DNA from: Candidatus Methanoxibalbensis ujae
GTDB taxonomy: Archaea > Halobacteriota > Syntropharchaeia > Alkanophagales > Methanospirareceae
DNA: 33,718 nucleotides
Direction of reading: 5' to 3'
Assembly (NCBI GenBank): GCA_026134085.1
Contig: JAOQIN010000018.1
Location: 1-33,718 of the forward strand
Each line of letters starts with the position of its first letter. Positions within the stretch are counted from its first letter, which is position 1. This document shows, one piece after another, positions 8,328 to 16,693 of this stretch. A model generated the notes under the pieces. The model was given only the letters and a program-made list of their open reading frames with translations, did not search any database and was not told the DNA's origin. Both the position numbers and the translations under genes were made by a program.

Positions 8328-8339
8328 TTTTTTTATTTA

Positions 8340-8741
8340 TTGATATGGCATGTCCTCACCATCTCACCATGTTGAGCGAACATCCTGCATAACCTGTTCC
8401 AGCCTCTCCTACTCGAACCTCAACTCTTCTCCTCGAACCTCAAGATCTCTCACTTTTCCTTCCGGAGCAGTATAATCTGTCCAAAATCATCCGCCTCACA
8501 CATCCTGATCTCTCGTCTGGAGGTTCATCTTATCAGAGTATAGCATTTCCGTTGTGCTTCTTTCATATAAGCAAGCTATTACGAGTTTTCCTTCTTATTC
8601 TCCTCACCAAAAAAGCGTCCCTCCAGTAGTGGACGGCCGATTTGCAAACATTTGAGATTCTTCCGGGATGAGAGGAGATACATCGCCGCAACTTTTATTT
8701 CACTTTTTTAAATCAAATTCTTTCAGCAGTTTTTTTTATAT
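8340..8741. other. Intergenic, no supported gene
   Basis: A pyrimidine-rich stretch with a loose duplication of CTCGAACCTCAA near 8410-8442. Nothing codes convincingly. Confidence 0.5.
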
Positions 8742-8767
8742 CCGCCGTCACCGGCCGCCGTCACCGG
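8742..8767. repeat. 13-bp perfect tandem duplication
   Basis: CCGCCGTCACCGG occurs twice in direct succession, just upstream of a TnpB fragment. Confidence 0.85.
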
Positions 8768-8818
8768 ATAGTCTCTCATTTGCTGTTTGATGCTTATTCG
8801 GACACGTCGGGAAAAACG

Positions 8819-9055
8819 ATGGAAACAGAGATAACAAAGACAATCAAGTGCAGCTCATTGACGAAGCGAAAGTTGGAACTGCCTAACAGTGAATACGAAG
8901 ACTTCCAACACTACTTGAAGACTGGCAGAGGTATTCTGCAACAATTCCTAATTTTGCGCAACTCAAAAGCAGTTGATACTTTTTCTGTTCTCTGTGCTAT
9001 GGTTATCACAGATAGAAAGATGTTTGAACATTACAATAGTCTGTGGGCTCAATAA
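8819..9055 (+). pseudogene. TnpB N-terminal fragment
   Basis: From the ATG at 8819 the product begins METEITKTIKCSSLTKRKLE and continues through EYEDFQHYLKTG. This resembles the N-terminal wedge region of archaeal IS605-type TnpB proteins, which begin with a T-K-T-(I/V)-K-C strand. After about residue 38 the resemblance stops, and the remaining frame to 9055 is not recognisable. No RuvC motifs follow, so this is a remnant. It is not the missing half of the fragment at the left edge, which belongs to a different subgroup and lies 8 kb away. Confidence 0.5.
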
Positions 9056-9086
9056 TGCAAAACCGTGGGCTCAATAACGCAAAACC
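9043..9086. repeat. 22-bp tandem duplication
   Basis: GTGGGCTCAATAATGCAAAA plus CC is repeated at once with a single T-to-C change. Confidence 0.85.
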
Positions 9087-9128
9087 AGCGAAATCATCGC
9101 CAGGTTCAGTTTTATTCTCCCTATATTC

Positions 9129-10697
9129 CTACTTTTCCCTCTTTGCTCTGATATCTTTGGCCTCTTCCCTTAACTTTTTAAAATATTCGGTCTCCGTTAT
9201 CTCAGAAACCGCTTTCTTCGTCTTCTCTCTGTCTATCTTAATCTCAAGCAACTTTACCTTCCGCTCCAAATTCTGGCTGTATTTCTTCAACCGCTCAATC
9301 TCAAGTTCTCTTATCTTTGTCTCTTTCTCCACGAGTTCATTCGTGTACCTCTTCAAGTCAGAAGCCATCTTATTGAATGAATTGGCAAGGTCTTCAAGCT
9401 CATCGCCTGTCTTTACTTTGATCCTATAGTCAAGGTTCCCGCCACCTATGATTTCGGCACCCTTTTTGAGTGCCACGATTGGCTTCGTTATCAGCCTTGA
9501 GAGCAAAACAGCAATCCCGAAGACCGCGAGAAGTATAACAATGAAAATGCCAATGAAGCTCTTCAGCATGTCATTTATTTGCCTGTTGATATGTTCGCCA
9601 GTATCCTGTGTGGCAGCGATTATTTTGCTCTTCGTGGTCAGTGCTGGTGCTATTATCTCCTCAACTGGCATCACTATACCCACGCTCCAATTTACACAGG
9701 TGATGGGTGCGTAAGCAATGTATTTCTCACCATCATCAAATCTGCATTTGGCGACACCCGTATTGCCTTCAATCATATCCTCCGCTATCTTCCTCAACTC
9801 CGGATTATCGCTTTGGAGCAGATTCTCCGCTTCAAAGGGTTCATCCCATCTTCTGTCCCCGGCTGATAATCCGGGACGGGCGATAACGTTGCCATTGTCA
9901 TCTATCAAAAAGGCATATCCAAGTTCGCCTACTTGTGTGTTTATGATTCTCCTATTGATTGTTTCCGTGCTCATATCGGCTCCAACCACGCCAATCAGTT
10001 TATTTCCTGAGTCATAGACAGGTCTTGAGCAGGTGACTATTAACCTGCCAGTATCGGCATCAACATATGGTCCCGACCAGCAAATGTCGCCGGTTTCTTT
10101 TGCTCTCTTATACCATCCGCGAACTCTGTGGTCAAAGGAAGGACTTATCCCGGAAGTCCATGGATACAACTGGAGTATGCCAGATTCTGTTCCAAAATAG
10201 ACCCATGCCAAATTTGGATCGTTGGCATAAACAGGTATGAAAATGTCGTCCATCTTATTGGTCAGGTTCAGCTCCTCTCTCACCGCATCTACTGCGACAT
10301 CTGCTGCCAGCACGTAGACAGAAGTCGCATACACGTCATCCGGTTTCTCCTCTTGAGAGTAAGAGTGCCGGTATCCGGGCGATGGAGGATTTTCCCAGAG
10401 AGCGGAGGCAAACTCTGCCATGACATTCACTTCCGCTTCAACCTTTTCGAATATCGTATTGCTGATGGCTGCCTGATCCTTTGCCAGACGAAGCAGATAT
10501 TCCTCCGACTGATTTTCCAACGCTTCAACGCTGTCATTCACCGCACTTTCTCCCAAATAGGTGCTGCTTTGTAGGGCATAATCGCCCACCTCTTTTATGT
10601 TGTTAAATGCAACATATCCCAACAAACCAAAAGAAATGATAAACAGTCCTGAGAATGCTATCAGGATTTTAGTCCTTATTTTGAATTTCGGCGTCAT
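9129..10697 (-). CDS. Membrane receptor: dCache sensor, HAMP, coiled coil, no output domain
   Basis: From ATG 10697 the protein is about 522 aa. An alternative TTG at 10772 would add 25 residues. A transmembrane helix (ILIAFSGLFIISFGLLGYVA) is followed by a large extracellular double Cache domain. The ligand-pocket signature includes WYKRAKETGDICWSGPYVDA and the usual GVVGADMS strand. A second helix (FIGIFIVILLAVFGIAVLL) leads to a HAMP domain (ITKPIVALKKGAEIIGGGNL) and then about 80 residues of charged coiled coil. There is no methyl-accepting signalling domain, kinase, cyclase or phosphatase domain. The signal must therefore pass through the coiled coil to a partner protein. It lies just downstream of a winged-helix and a zinc-finger gene on the same strand, which could be that partner. 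The family is that of small-molecule chemoreceptors. Confidence 0.8.
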   Translation of the reverse strand: MTPKFKIRTKILIAFSGLFIISFGLLGYVAFNNIKEVGDYALQSSTYLGESAVNDSVEALENQSEEYLLRLAKDQAAISNTIFEKVEAEVNVMAEFASALWENPPSPGYRHSYSQEEKPDDVYATSVYVLAADVAVDAVREELNLTNKMDDIFIPVYANDPNLAWVYFGTESGILQLYPWTSGISPSFDHRVRGWYKRAKETGDICWSGPYVDADTGRLIVTCSRPVYDSGNKLIGVVGADMSTETINRRIINTQVGELGYAFLIDDNGNVIARPGLSAGDRRWDEPFEAENLLQSDNPELRKIAEDMIEGNTGVAKCRFDDGEKYIAYAPITCVNWSVGIVMPVEEIIAPALTTKSKIIAATQDTGEHINRQINDMLKSFIGIFIVILLAVFGIAVLLSRLITKPIVALKKGAEIIGGGNLDYRIKVKTGDELEDLANSFNKMASDLKRYTNELVEKETKIRELEIERLKKYSQNLERKVKLLEIKIDREKTKKAVSEITETEYFKKLREEAKDIRAKREK

Positions 10698-10770
10698 GAC
10701 ACGGTTTACACTGACACAGTTGTTTTGTTGAGCTGGCAACGGCACTGCTCGTTCCGTGTCGATCTGTGTC
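10698..10770 (-). promoter_or_regulatory. Interrupted inverted repeat before the Cache-HAMP gene
   Basis: Minus-strand TTGACACAGATCGACACGG at the far end and TGTGTCAGTGTAAACCGTGTC next to the ATG share GACAC/GTGTC half-sites in opposite orientations. This could be an operator controlling the receptor separately from the upstream genes. No clear SD precedes ATG 10697. Confidence 0.3.
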
Positions 10771-10798
10771 AATAATTTATTTTCCCGCCTTTGTTTCT

Positions 10799-11203
10799 TT
10801 ACTGTCTTACCTTCCTCTCAAGTGCGCTCCAGATATTCAAAGGAACTTTCTTCGGCTTCTTCCTTGCAATAGCAACCTCGTATTTTCTTTCCCCTTTTTC
10901 CATCGTCTCGTTTATATATCCCCGCTCAACAAGACTCTCAGCTATACCTCTCACAGATTCTTCCTCCATTCCCAATTTCTCAGATAACTCCGCGGGACTG
11001 GCTCTCCCCATTTTTGTCAGTTCCAATACGATTCTCCGATGAGGTGGACGTAAATCAAGAAGCTCGGTCACCGCAATGCCTTTCTTTCCTCTCGCTTTCT
11101 CCACTTTCGCGTTCAACACCTCTTCTATTCTGTCCACTCGCTGCCGTATCCCTTTTATTTCCTCCAGCACAAACAAATACGTCTCTGTATCTCCCTCTTC
11201 CAT
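10799..11203 (-). CDS. Winged-helix DNA-binding protein
   Basis: 134 aa from the ATG at 11203, chosen over the longer frame because GAGGAGG lies just upstream and only 14 bases separate it from the preceding gene. The first 45 residues form a charged coiled coil (EEIKGIRQRVDRIEEVLNAK). Residues about 60-110 are a MarR/TrmB-like winged helix: HRRIVLELTKMGRASPAELS (helix-turn-helix) and VRGIAESLVERGYI (wing). A basic tail follows (ARKKPKKVPLNIW). It is likely a transcription regulator. Operon position between a zinc-finger protein and a membrane receptor suggests it could relay the receptor's signal, but that is inference. Confidence 0.7.
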   Translation of the reverse strand: MEEGDTETYLFVLEEIKGIRQRVDRIEEVLNAKVEKARGKKGIAVTELLDLRPPHRRIVLELTKMGRASPAELSEKLGMEEESVRGIAESLVERGYINETMEKGERKYEVAIARKKPKKVPLNIWSALERKVRQ

Positions 11204-11217
11204 TCTTCCTTTCCTCC

Positions 11218-11430
11218 TCAATCTATTTCCGGCATCTCTATCGGAGATGGCTGTGGCTTGCATATCCCGCACCACAAAGCATTCGACACCGCTATCGCCT
11301 TTGGAACATCCTCATCGTGGTCATACACAGTTAACACAAACGGCATCTCTTTTGCATGCTCCTTGCATATTGCTCTTCCACAGAACTGGCAAACACCACT
11401 CGCATCCTTTTCACATGTCCAGCATTTCAT
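11218..11430 (-). CDS. Small zinc-finger protein
   Basis: 70 aa. CWTCEKDASGVCQFCGRAIC gives a run of Cys pairs, followed by KEHAKEMP and a late CGIC, the pattern of a B-box/AN1-like double zinc-binding module. SD GGGAG lies upstream of the ATG at 11430. A TATA-like GATTTAAGCCATGCA is found about 35 bases before it. It is first gene of the apparent three-gene unit with the winged-helix protein and the Cache-HAMP receptor. Probably an adaptor for protein-protein or nucleic-acid contacts. Confidence 0.65.
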   Translation of the reverse strand: MKCWTCEKDASGVCQFCGRAICKEHAKEMPFVLTVYDHDEDVPKAIAVSNALWCGICKPQPSPIEMPEID

Positions 11431-11475
11431 TTCCTCAATCTCCCTTTTATTTTTGTTTGCATGGCTTAAATCGCA

Positions 11476-11529
11476 TCAGAATTCAGAGCATAACTTCTCC
11501 ATCTTCTCCATCCCTTCCTTTGCTGTCAT
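11476..11529 (-). CDS. 17-codon mini-ORF with promoter and SD
   Basis: ATG 11529 is preceded by AAGGAG at 5-base spacing and by a TATA box (GTTTTAAATGC) 42 bases upstream. The peptide is MTAKEGMEKMEKLCSEF and stops just before the promoter of the zinc-finger gene. It is too short for family recognition. The upstream signals are better than for many real genes here, so it may be a functional small peptide, a leader ORF, or the 5' stump of a deleted gene. Confidence 0.35.
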   Translation of the reverse strand: MTAKEGMEKMEKLCSEF

Positions 11530-11565
11530 TTTTACTCCTTCTTTATTATCAAACATCATACTATT

Positions 11566-11625
11566 GCATTTAAAACTTCCAATTGATTTTAAAAAACTTT
11601 CAATCGTTTTTAACAAACTTTCGGC
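11566..11625 (-). promoter_or_regulatory. Promoter with 21-bp-spaced AT-rich repeats
   Basis: On the minus strand three imperfect units run GAAAGTTTGTTAAAAACGAT, then TGAAAGTTTTTTAAAATCAA, then TTGGAAGTTTTAAATGC, about two DNA turns apart. The last holds the TATA box. The part AAAATCAATTGGAAGTTTTA closely matches the promoter of the RiPP precursor gene at 18973. Confidence 0.5.
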
Positions 11626-11674
11626 AAACAGTGAACAGCTGCATTGACAATATTGTCATTATAGCGCCACATGA

Positions 11675-13462
11675 CTACCAAAAATAATCCCTTATTGCAC
11701 GCTGATCGATAGAACTGTTTTCAACTTTCTGTCGCATTTTCTCAAAAATCGATTTACACACATTGAAGTGCTTGTAATCCGAAGTTTTCGGGCTTTTTAT
11801 CTTTATAAGCATTAAGTCTCTGACAGTGAGCATGGTCATTGCCATGGAAACGCAACTTCTGTGATAATATTTAAGCAACAGGTTTTCAATTTCATCGGGT
11901 TTGTACTTTTTGCTAAGCAGAAACAGAGCATCGCGAAATGCAAACAGATGTTCCTGGCTCTCCCTTTTAACTTCGTAGCGATTGAAAAACGCATCCATTT
12001 TTTTATAGCTCTCCTCGTAGTTGCCCACTTTGTGATATAACAACGCAAGCAAGTATTCCGGAGGTATCAGATACTCTTCAGGTATCATTGAGTTGAATAT
12101 TGATTCTATCCACCCATACGGCTTTTCTTCCTCCGGAATTTCCGGGCATGCAAGAAAAGACTCAATGAATGTTATCAACTCAGATATTTCGGGAACCGTG
12201 CTAATGGCGAGATTATCGTAAATCTTCCGTAATTCTGTTGTCCTACAAAGTTTGATTTTCTTGAATGTGTCCGTGGTCTTCCATGGCAGATTATATTTTA
12301 CAGGAGAATACTTTGTGATGTAAACATAATAAGTTGGGAAATTTAAAAACGAGAGGTCCTTCACAAATATATTGGAACCGCTGGAAATAATGAGTTCCCT
12401 GAAGATTTTGAGGTCTTCCTCGTAGGATGATGAATCCTCAAAAGCGCTCCATGGTTTGAATTCATAGGTTGGTTTCCCATAAAAAATGCCCTCTGGTATC
12501 TCTCCTTTACCTCTACTGTATTGAGCAATATAATTAACGGTTCTTTTGATGTCCACTTCTGTGCACGGTTCTGCAAATGGGTCTTTTCCCAATCTCAGTT
12601 CTTTGCCCAGTTCAGAAATCTCATCTCCACTGAAGCCCTGATATAACTCGGTAAGAGCATGCTCCAGGGCATAATCAAAGACCGGATGTGAACCGAGCGA
12701 AAATTTATACCGCCCTGTAACCTTATTCACAGCTATTACTCCCACCACCGGGAAATCACGACCTAAGGAACAATCTTTTACTGTAATTGAGATGTCTTTA
12801 TCAGCTAAGGCTTCAATAATTTTGTAACTGTGTGAATTTTTTATGTATTCATCGGGAATGGTAGGAGGGATTACGTTCCCGGCATAGATCTGTTTCAACG
12901 CCTCCCTTTCCAGGATCTCACATATTCCCGCTACTATGGCTTCTGCCGGTGTATTGCCTGCGCACATGCCATTGCTCCCGGTAGTTAAAAGCATATTTGG
13001 ATGTGGTAAGAATACCACTGTGTCATTTTTAACATCGTAAAATTTATCCACATATATGGGACCAGAAGAATCTATTATCAACTCTTCGCATACTTGCCGA
13101 ATATCTGGTTCACATTTGTTATCATTAATTGAATAAAGCATATCTAAATTGTCAATTTCTATCATATCCGGAATTATGCGAAGAATATCCGTTTCGCTTA
13201 GTCCGATTTTTGAGTCAAAGATGATAAGATTTTGCATTCTCTCTATTAATTCCGCTAAAGCACCTGCAACCGCAAATTCCTTATTTGTTCCTATTCCATT
13301 TTGTGCCAGAGCTTTAATACCTTCCAATGAATAAGAGCAGGAAAATAGAATTCCGTCAACACTTTTCAACTCCTCCTGGCGAACTGTAATATCCATGTTT
13401 TTCAATATCTGCGTAATTCTTTTAATTGTATTTTCCGGTGTATCCGCCTTATATGTTCTCAT
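11675..13462 (-). CDS. ycaO: YcaO-family ATP-dependent cyclodehydratase/thioamidation protein, E. coli YcaO type
   Basis: 595 aa, close to the length of E. coli YcaO, and not the shorter archaeal McrA-type YcaO. ATP/Mg-binding glutamates are visible in AVAGALAELIERMQN (Glu71, Glu74) and in the NGMCAGNTPAEA...GICEILER block (Glu174, Glu182, Glu185). The SLG.FPV and FSLGSHPVFDYALEHALTEL motifs are also in place. Residues about 430-590 form a helical TPR-like C-terminal domain, as in E. coli YcaO, which is linked genetically to RimO methylthiolation of ribosomal protein S12. YcaO enzymes activate peptide-bond amides with ATP. No TfuA or RimO gene is in the window. A TATA box about 28 bases before the ATG and the absence of an SD suggest a leaderless mRNA. 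Whether it acts on S12, on another protein or on a RiPP is open. Confidence 0.85.
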   Translation of the reverse strand: MRTYKADTPENTIKRITQILKNMDITVRQEELKSVDGILFSCSYSLEGIKALAQNGIGTNKEFAVAGALAELIERMQNLIIFDSKIGLSETDILRIIPDMIEIDNLDMLYSINDNKCEPDIRQVCEELIIDSSGPIYVDKFYDVKNDTVVFLPHPNMLLTTGSNGMCAGNTPAEAIVAGICEILEREALKQIYAGNVIPPTIPDEYIKNSHSYKIIEALADKDISITVKDCSLGRDFPVVGVIAVNKVTGRYKFSLGSHPVFDYALEHALTELYQGFSGDEISELGKELRLGKDPFAEPCTEVDIKRTVNYIAQYSRGKGEIPEGIFYGKPTYEFKPWSAFEDSSSYEEDLKIFRELIISSGSNIFVKDLSFLNFPTYYVYITKYSPVKYNLPWKTTDTFKKIKLCRTTELRKIYDNLAISTVPEISELITFIESFLACPEIPEEEKPYGWIESIFNSMIPEEYLIPPEYLLALLYHKVGNYEESYKKMDAFFNRYEVKRESQEHLFAFRDALFLLSKKYKPDEIENLLLKYYHRSCVSMAMTMLTVRDLMLIKIKSPKTSDYKHFNVCKSIFEKMRQKVENSSIDQRAIRDYFW

Positions 13463-13479
13463 CTCATTGCGTTGAATTT

Positions 13480-13496
13480 ATTTTATTTATATTATA
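13480..13496 (-). promoter_or_regulatory. TATA promoter of ycaO, probably leaderless
   Basis: Minus-strand ATATAATATAAATAAAATAA lies centred about 28 bases from the ATG at 13462, the normal TATA-to-start distance, and no SD is present. Confidence 0.5.
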
Positions 13497-13941
13497 TGGC
13501 TCAGCTTCACTTCATTATCGCCACTTTCTTCTGGATCTCTGAAATCACCTCCGGCTCACCATCCCAAACAGCAGGTCCGGAGAGGTTGCGGAGAAGCTAA
13601 GTGCAGTTTTAATTCAAACTCAATATAACTCAATATAAGCAAACTGACACTGCCGCGCTGTACATTGAATTGCTCCACCAGACCCTATCAGTATTTCGCA
13701 CAGCCTGCTGTTCCTTCGAGCAGGAATGGGGAAGGAGCAGATCAATGGGGAAACAATGGGGATAGCCACAATCGGAGAAAAACCCGATGTCAGGAACGAG
13801 TATCCTGCGATGCCGACCTCTCGGAGCGTACAGAGAAGAGATGTCCTCAATCGACTCAATCGTAACCCTTATCATACCTTTATCCAAATAGAGGAGCGCG
13901 GGAGGGGAGTGAGGTTTTGACCTTCCATGTCTGAACCTCCT
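13497..13941. other. Intergenic, no supported gene; 10-bp duplication
   Basis: CTCAATATAA is repeated in tandem at 13619-13638. Open frames on both strands across 13620-13920 have no SD and no recognisable content. Confidence 0.5.
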
Positions 13942-14115
13942 TCAACACCCAGAGAGATTCTTCTGGCTGAGATTCTGCGTGAGCTTGTTTGGATCACAGA
14001 TGCGCTCCCATACACTTCCCATCTTCAGGAGGACATAACCGAGAATGCAGACCATGATATGGACCCATGACCGTCCGTCATCATCAGGACAGGTTGATCT
14101 CTTCCGTTTCGACAT
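13942..14115 (-). pseudogene. Transposase C-terminal remnant (IS4/IS1634-like)
   Basis: A 57-codon frame from ATG 14115 includes GRSWVHIMVCILGYVLLKMG. This resembles the C-terminal helix of IS4/IS1634-superfamily transposases, where a basic segment is followed by H-I-x-(I/V)-C-x-L-x-Y-x-L-L. Nothing of the catalytic DDE core remains nearby. It is a scar, and family assignment is tentative. Confidence 0.35.
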
Positions 14116-14210
14116 GGTGGATATTATGCTATCCTATCATAGGCGTGCAATTGGTAAATACGGAGAACTTCGTTTTCGTTGACTTATTCCATGAAGTTGG
14201 AGGAGTGGGG

Positions 14211-14220
14211 GTTATATAAT
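14211..14220 (+). promoter_or_regulatory. TATA promoter of the papain-like protease
   Basis: GTTATATAATCCATCATA lies 46 bases before the ATG at 14262; SD GGAGGTG is at 14242-14248. Confidence 0.5.
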
Positions 14221-14261
14221 CCATCATAGTTATCCATATGCGGAGGTGAAAAAGAGAGAAG

Positions 14262-16226
14262 ATGAAAAAGGAAATAGCATTGGTGATTTGTGTGGGAATA
14301 ATAACAGCAGCGGCGGCTTCTGCATTTACTGCCAAAGTGGGAATATCAAGCATAGCATCAGAACCATCGGATACAGAACCGATGGAAGAGACGGGAATAG
14401 AGAGACTTCAGCAGAGGATTTATGAGCAGGGCTATAATTATACGGTGGCTGAAAACTGGATTACCCATCTTTCACCGGAGGAAAGAGAGGCTCTCTGCGG
14501 CTACAAACCACTGAAAGCACCTGAAGAACCACCAGCCGAAAATGTCGGATTTTTTTCTCATATGCCTGAAACAAAAATAGAAGCCGAAATCGAATCACTG
14601 CCCTCTTCTTACGATGCGATGGCGCTTGGATATGTGACTCCTGTTAAGAACCAGCACGAGCCACACCGGTGTAGCAGCTGTTGGATCTTCGGGGCAGTAG
14701 CAAACTTTGAATCTGCTGTTGCAAAAAACGAATCCATTCTGTTTGATTTCTCTGAGCAGGAAGTTGGTGACTGCAATATCTGGTCTCGTGCTGGAGGGCA
14801 CAATTTCTGTGAGGAGGGGAATTCACTTATGAGCACAAACTACCTCACCAAATACGGCTCTGCAGATGAAACATGCGCTCCATACGCGGCGGAACCGCAA
14901 GCATGTCGAAATTGCACTGTACTCAGAAACGTGGATAACTGGAGGATAATCACAGGGTATAATGGCGAAAGCGAAGAAGCCATAGCCACAATAAAAAACG
15001 CCATACTTAATTATGGACCAGTAGCGACAACCATGTATGCGAGTGATCCGGGATTTCTGAATTACAGTGGTGGCGTCTATGAATACTGGGGGCCAGAACC
15101 TCCAAACCATCTCGTACTGATTATCGGCTGGAATGACACACTGAGACATTCACACGGAACCGGGGCATGGCTGATAAAGAACAGCTGGGGAACCTCATGG
15201 GGTGCTTCTGGACCATATCCTGGATGCGCCTGGGTGGCTTATGGCGCGGCAAACATAGGTGATTTCACAAACACGATTGCGAGCTACAAGAACCCGGGTG
15301 ACGAGATATTCTATCACGACGAATGCGGCTGGATGCTCTATGGCTTTGGTTATAACGCGACCACAGCTTACGGAGCAGTTCGTTTTATACCCGAGCAGGA
15401 CGCAATACTGACCGCAGTTGACTTCTGGGCAGTAGATGCAGGGATGACATACGAGATCAAAATATTTGATACATTGAACGACCTGGGAGATAACTACACT
15501 TTCAGCGACCCGCTCGGCACCACTCAAGGAACCACAAATGAACCGGGATATTATTCAATACCACTTGATACGCCGGTGCAACTGGAGAGAGGGGATGACT
15601 TCATCGTGCAGCTCAAATTAACGACTTCAGGAGCGGGTTATCAAATACCAATTGATTACTGTGGGGAGTCATGGCTGAACTGGTCGTCAATAGCTACATT
15701 CTCGGGGGAGAGCTACGTGAGTTGTGATGGATCACAATTTGAGAAACCATTTATCCCCGGTGTCGGTTATGTGGACATAGGAATAAGAGCGAGGGCAGAA
15801 GTTCCGCACCTCATCTGGGATACAGGGCAGCCAGAAAATCCATATCCAAGCATATCTGGCACACACTATGGAACAATAACACCAGATAGGACAATATACA
15901 ATGTGTCCAGACTCTACACATATCCATGCCCGGGAACAGGCGGGCATTCGGAATATGCCGCTTTCTACAATGCAACGACGGGGGAAGAGATAGCAAATGG
16001 CACCTGGAATGGTTATCAGGGAGCAGGCAATTACATAGAATTTAATGTGCCTTTCGATTTGCAGGCAAATGTTACATACAACTACATCATTCACACGGGT
16101 TCCTACCCACAAATTCATCACAAACCTGCGCTGCGGACGGCAAATGGATGGATAAACTGCACAAAGTTCATAGATGCAAATGGAAAGACATACACGGATT
16201 GGATACCGGCGATAAGATTGGAATAA
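14262..16226 (+). CDS. Secreted papain-like cysteine peptidase (C1A) with C-terminal beta domains
   Basis: 654 aa. A signal peptide spans about residues 1-25 (EIALVICVGIITAAAASAF). A helical propeptide-like region follows (about 45-85, including LSPEERE). The papain fold begins at about 115: the oxyanion Gln131 is in TPVKNQH and the catalytic Cys140 in CSSCWIFG. His283 is in NHLVLIIGWND and Asn307 in LIKNSWGTSWG. The catalytic set is complete. From about residue 335 two beta-sandwich-like regions follow, the first resembling the lectin-like domain that trails archaeal C1A enzymes. Residues 530 onward form a second carbohydrate/surface-binding-like domain. It is likely an extracellular protease. 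It is divergent from the adjacent RiPP cluster, so a link to leader cleavage is possible but unsupported. Confidence 0.85.
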   Translation: MKKEIALVICVGIITAAAASAFTAKVGISSIASEPSDTEPMEETGIERLQQRIYEQGYNYTVAENWITHLSPEEREALCGYKPLKAPEEPPAENVGFFSHMPETKIEAEIESLPSSYDAMALGYVTPVKNQHEPHRCSSCWIFGAVANFESAVAKNESILFDFSEQEVGDCNIWSRAGGHNFCEEGNSLMSTNYLTKYGSADETCAPYAAEPQACRNCTVLRNVDNWRIITGYNGESEEAIATIKNAILNYGPVATTMYASDPGFLNYSGGVYEYWGPEPPNHLVLIIGWNDTLRHSHGTGAWLIKNSWGTSWGASGPYPGCAWVAYGAANIGDFTNTIASYKNPGDEIFYHDECGWMLYGFGYNATTAYGAVRFIPEQDAILTAVDFWAVDAGMTYEIKIFDTLNDLGDNYTFSDPLGTTQGTTNEPGYYSIPLDTPVQLERGDDFIVQLKLTTSGAGYQIPIDYCGESWLNWSSIATFSGESYVSCDGSQFEKPFIPGVGYVDIGIRARAEVPHLIWDTGQPENPYPSISGTHYGTITPDRTIYNVSRLYTYPCPGTGGHSEYAAFYNATTGEEIANGTWNGYQGAGNYIEFNVPFDLQANVTYNYIIHTGSYPQIHHKPALRTANGWINCTKFIDANGKTYTDWIPAIRLE

Positions 16227-16693
16227 GATTGGAGAGCACACCCCGCTAAATATGCGCTTATCAACGCAAACTTATAGGCATATTTTCTCCCCGACTTCAC
16301 AATCTCCACAGGACCGCGAACTCTGATTGAAGAGCGGATCTTTGATCAACTGAGATATCTCTCTGTTTGGCATTGCCTGAAAAAGCTGGCATTGCCTGAA
16401 AAAGCTGGCATTGCCTGAAAAAGCGCAGCAGGACTGGCACAGGCATGAACATGAGAGATTGCATTTTGAGAAGGTGCTCGCATCGAGCAGATAGATGATT
16501 TATAAATCTCTGTGATAATCTGCCTGATAATCTGCCAAAAGTCCAGATTTATTTCAGCAGTAACAATCACATCTCCTCACAGGTTTACCGTTGGTCTACT
16601 GGAATTTGAAGCTCCTCACCACCTCCTGGTTTTGACTTCTTTATTTCTGCCCAAAAGCAGCGGAATTCGTGTGACATGACATTTTCATCCTCA
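16227..16693. other. Intergenic between convergent genes, rich in tandem duplications
   Basis: No gene is supported. It contains an 11-bp duplication (16212-16233, overlapping the stop of the protease gene), a 19-bp triplication (16369-16425) and a 12-bp duplication, TGATAATCTGCC (16513-16536). Confidence 0.6.
16369..16425. repeat. 19-bp perfect triple tandem repeat
   Basis: GGCATTGCCTGAAAAAGCT occurs three times head to tail; only the last base of the third copy differs. Confidence 0.9.

Noticed and set aside
9579-10574. Long open frames on the plus strand across the Cache-HAMP gene (9579-9866, 9718-10017, 10128-10574)
   Set aside because: Antisense shadows of a well-supported receptor gene; no SD, no recognisable protein content.
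11675-13462. Idea that ycaO belongs to the RiPP operon
   Set aside because: It is 3 kb away, has its own promoter, is separated by a plus-strand protease gene and carries the long E. coli-type tail rather than a RiPP leader-binding domain.
13620-13920. Overlapping ORFs on both strands (about 60-85 codons)
   Set aside because: Neither strand has an SD or a recognised motif, and the region starts in a tandem duplication.
15732-16241. 169-codon minus-strand frame opposite the papain-like protease
   Set aside because: Cys/Ile/Tyr-rich shadow of a gene with a complete catalytic set; no promoter or SD.
16369-16425. Possible CRISPR or regulatory array
   Set aside because: The three 19-bp copies touch one another with no spacers; simple tandem duplication.
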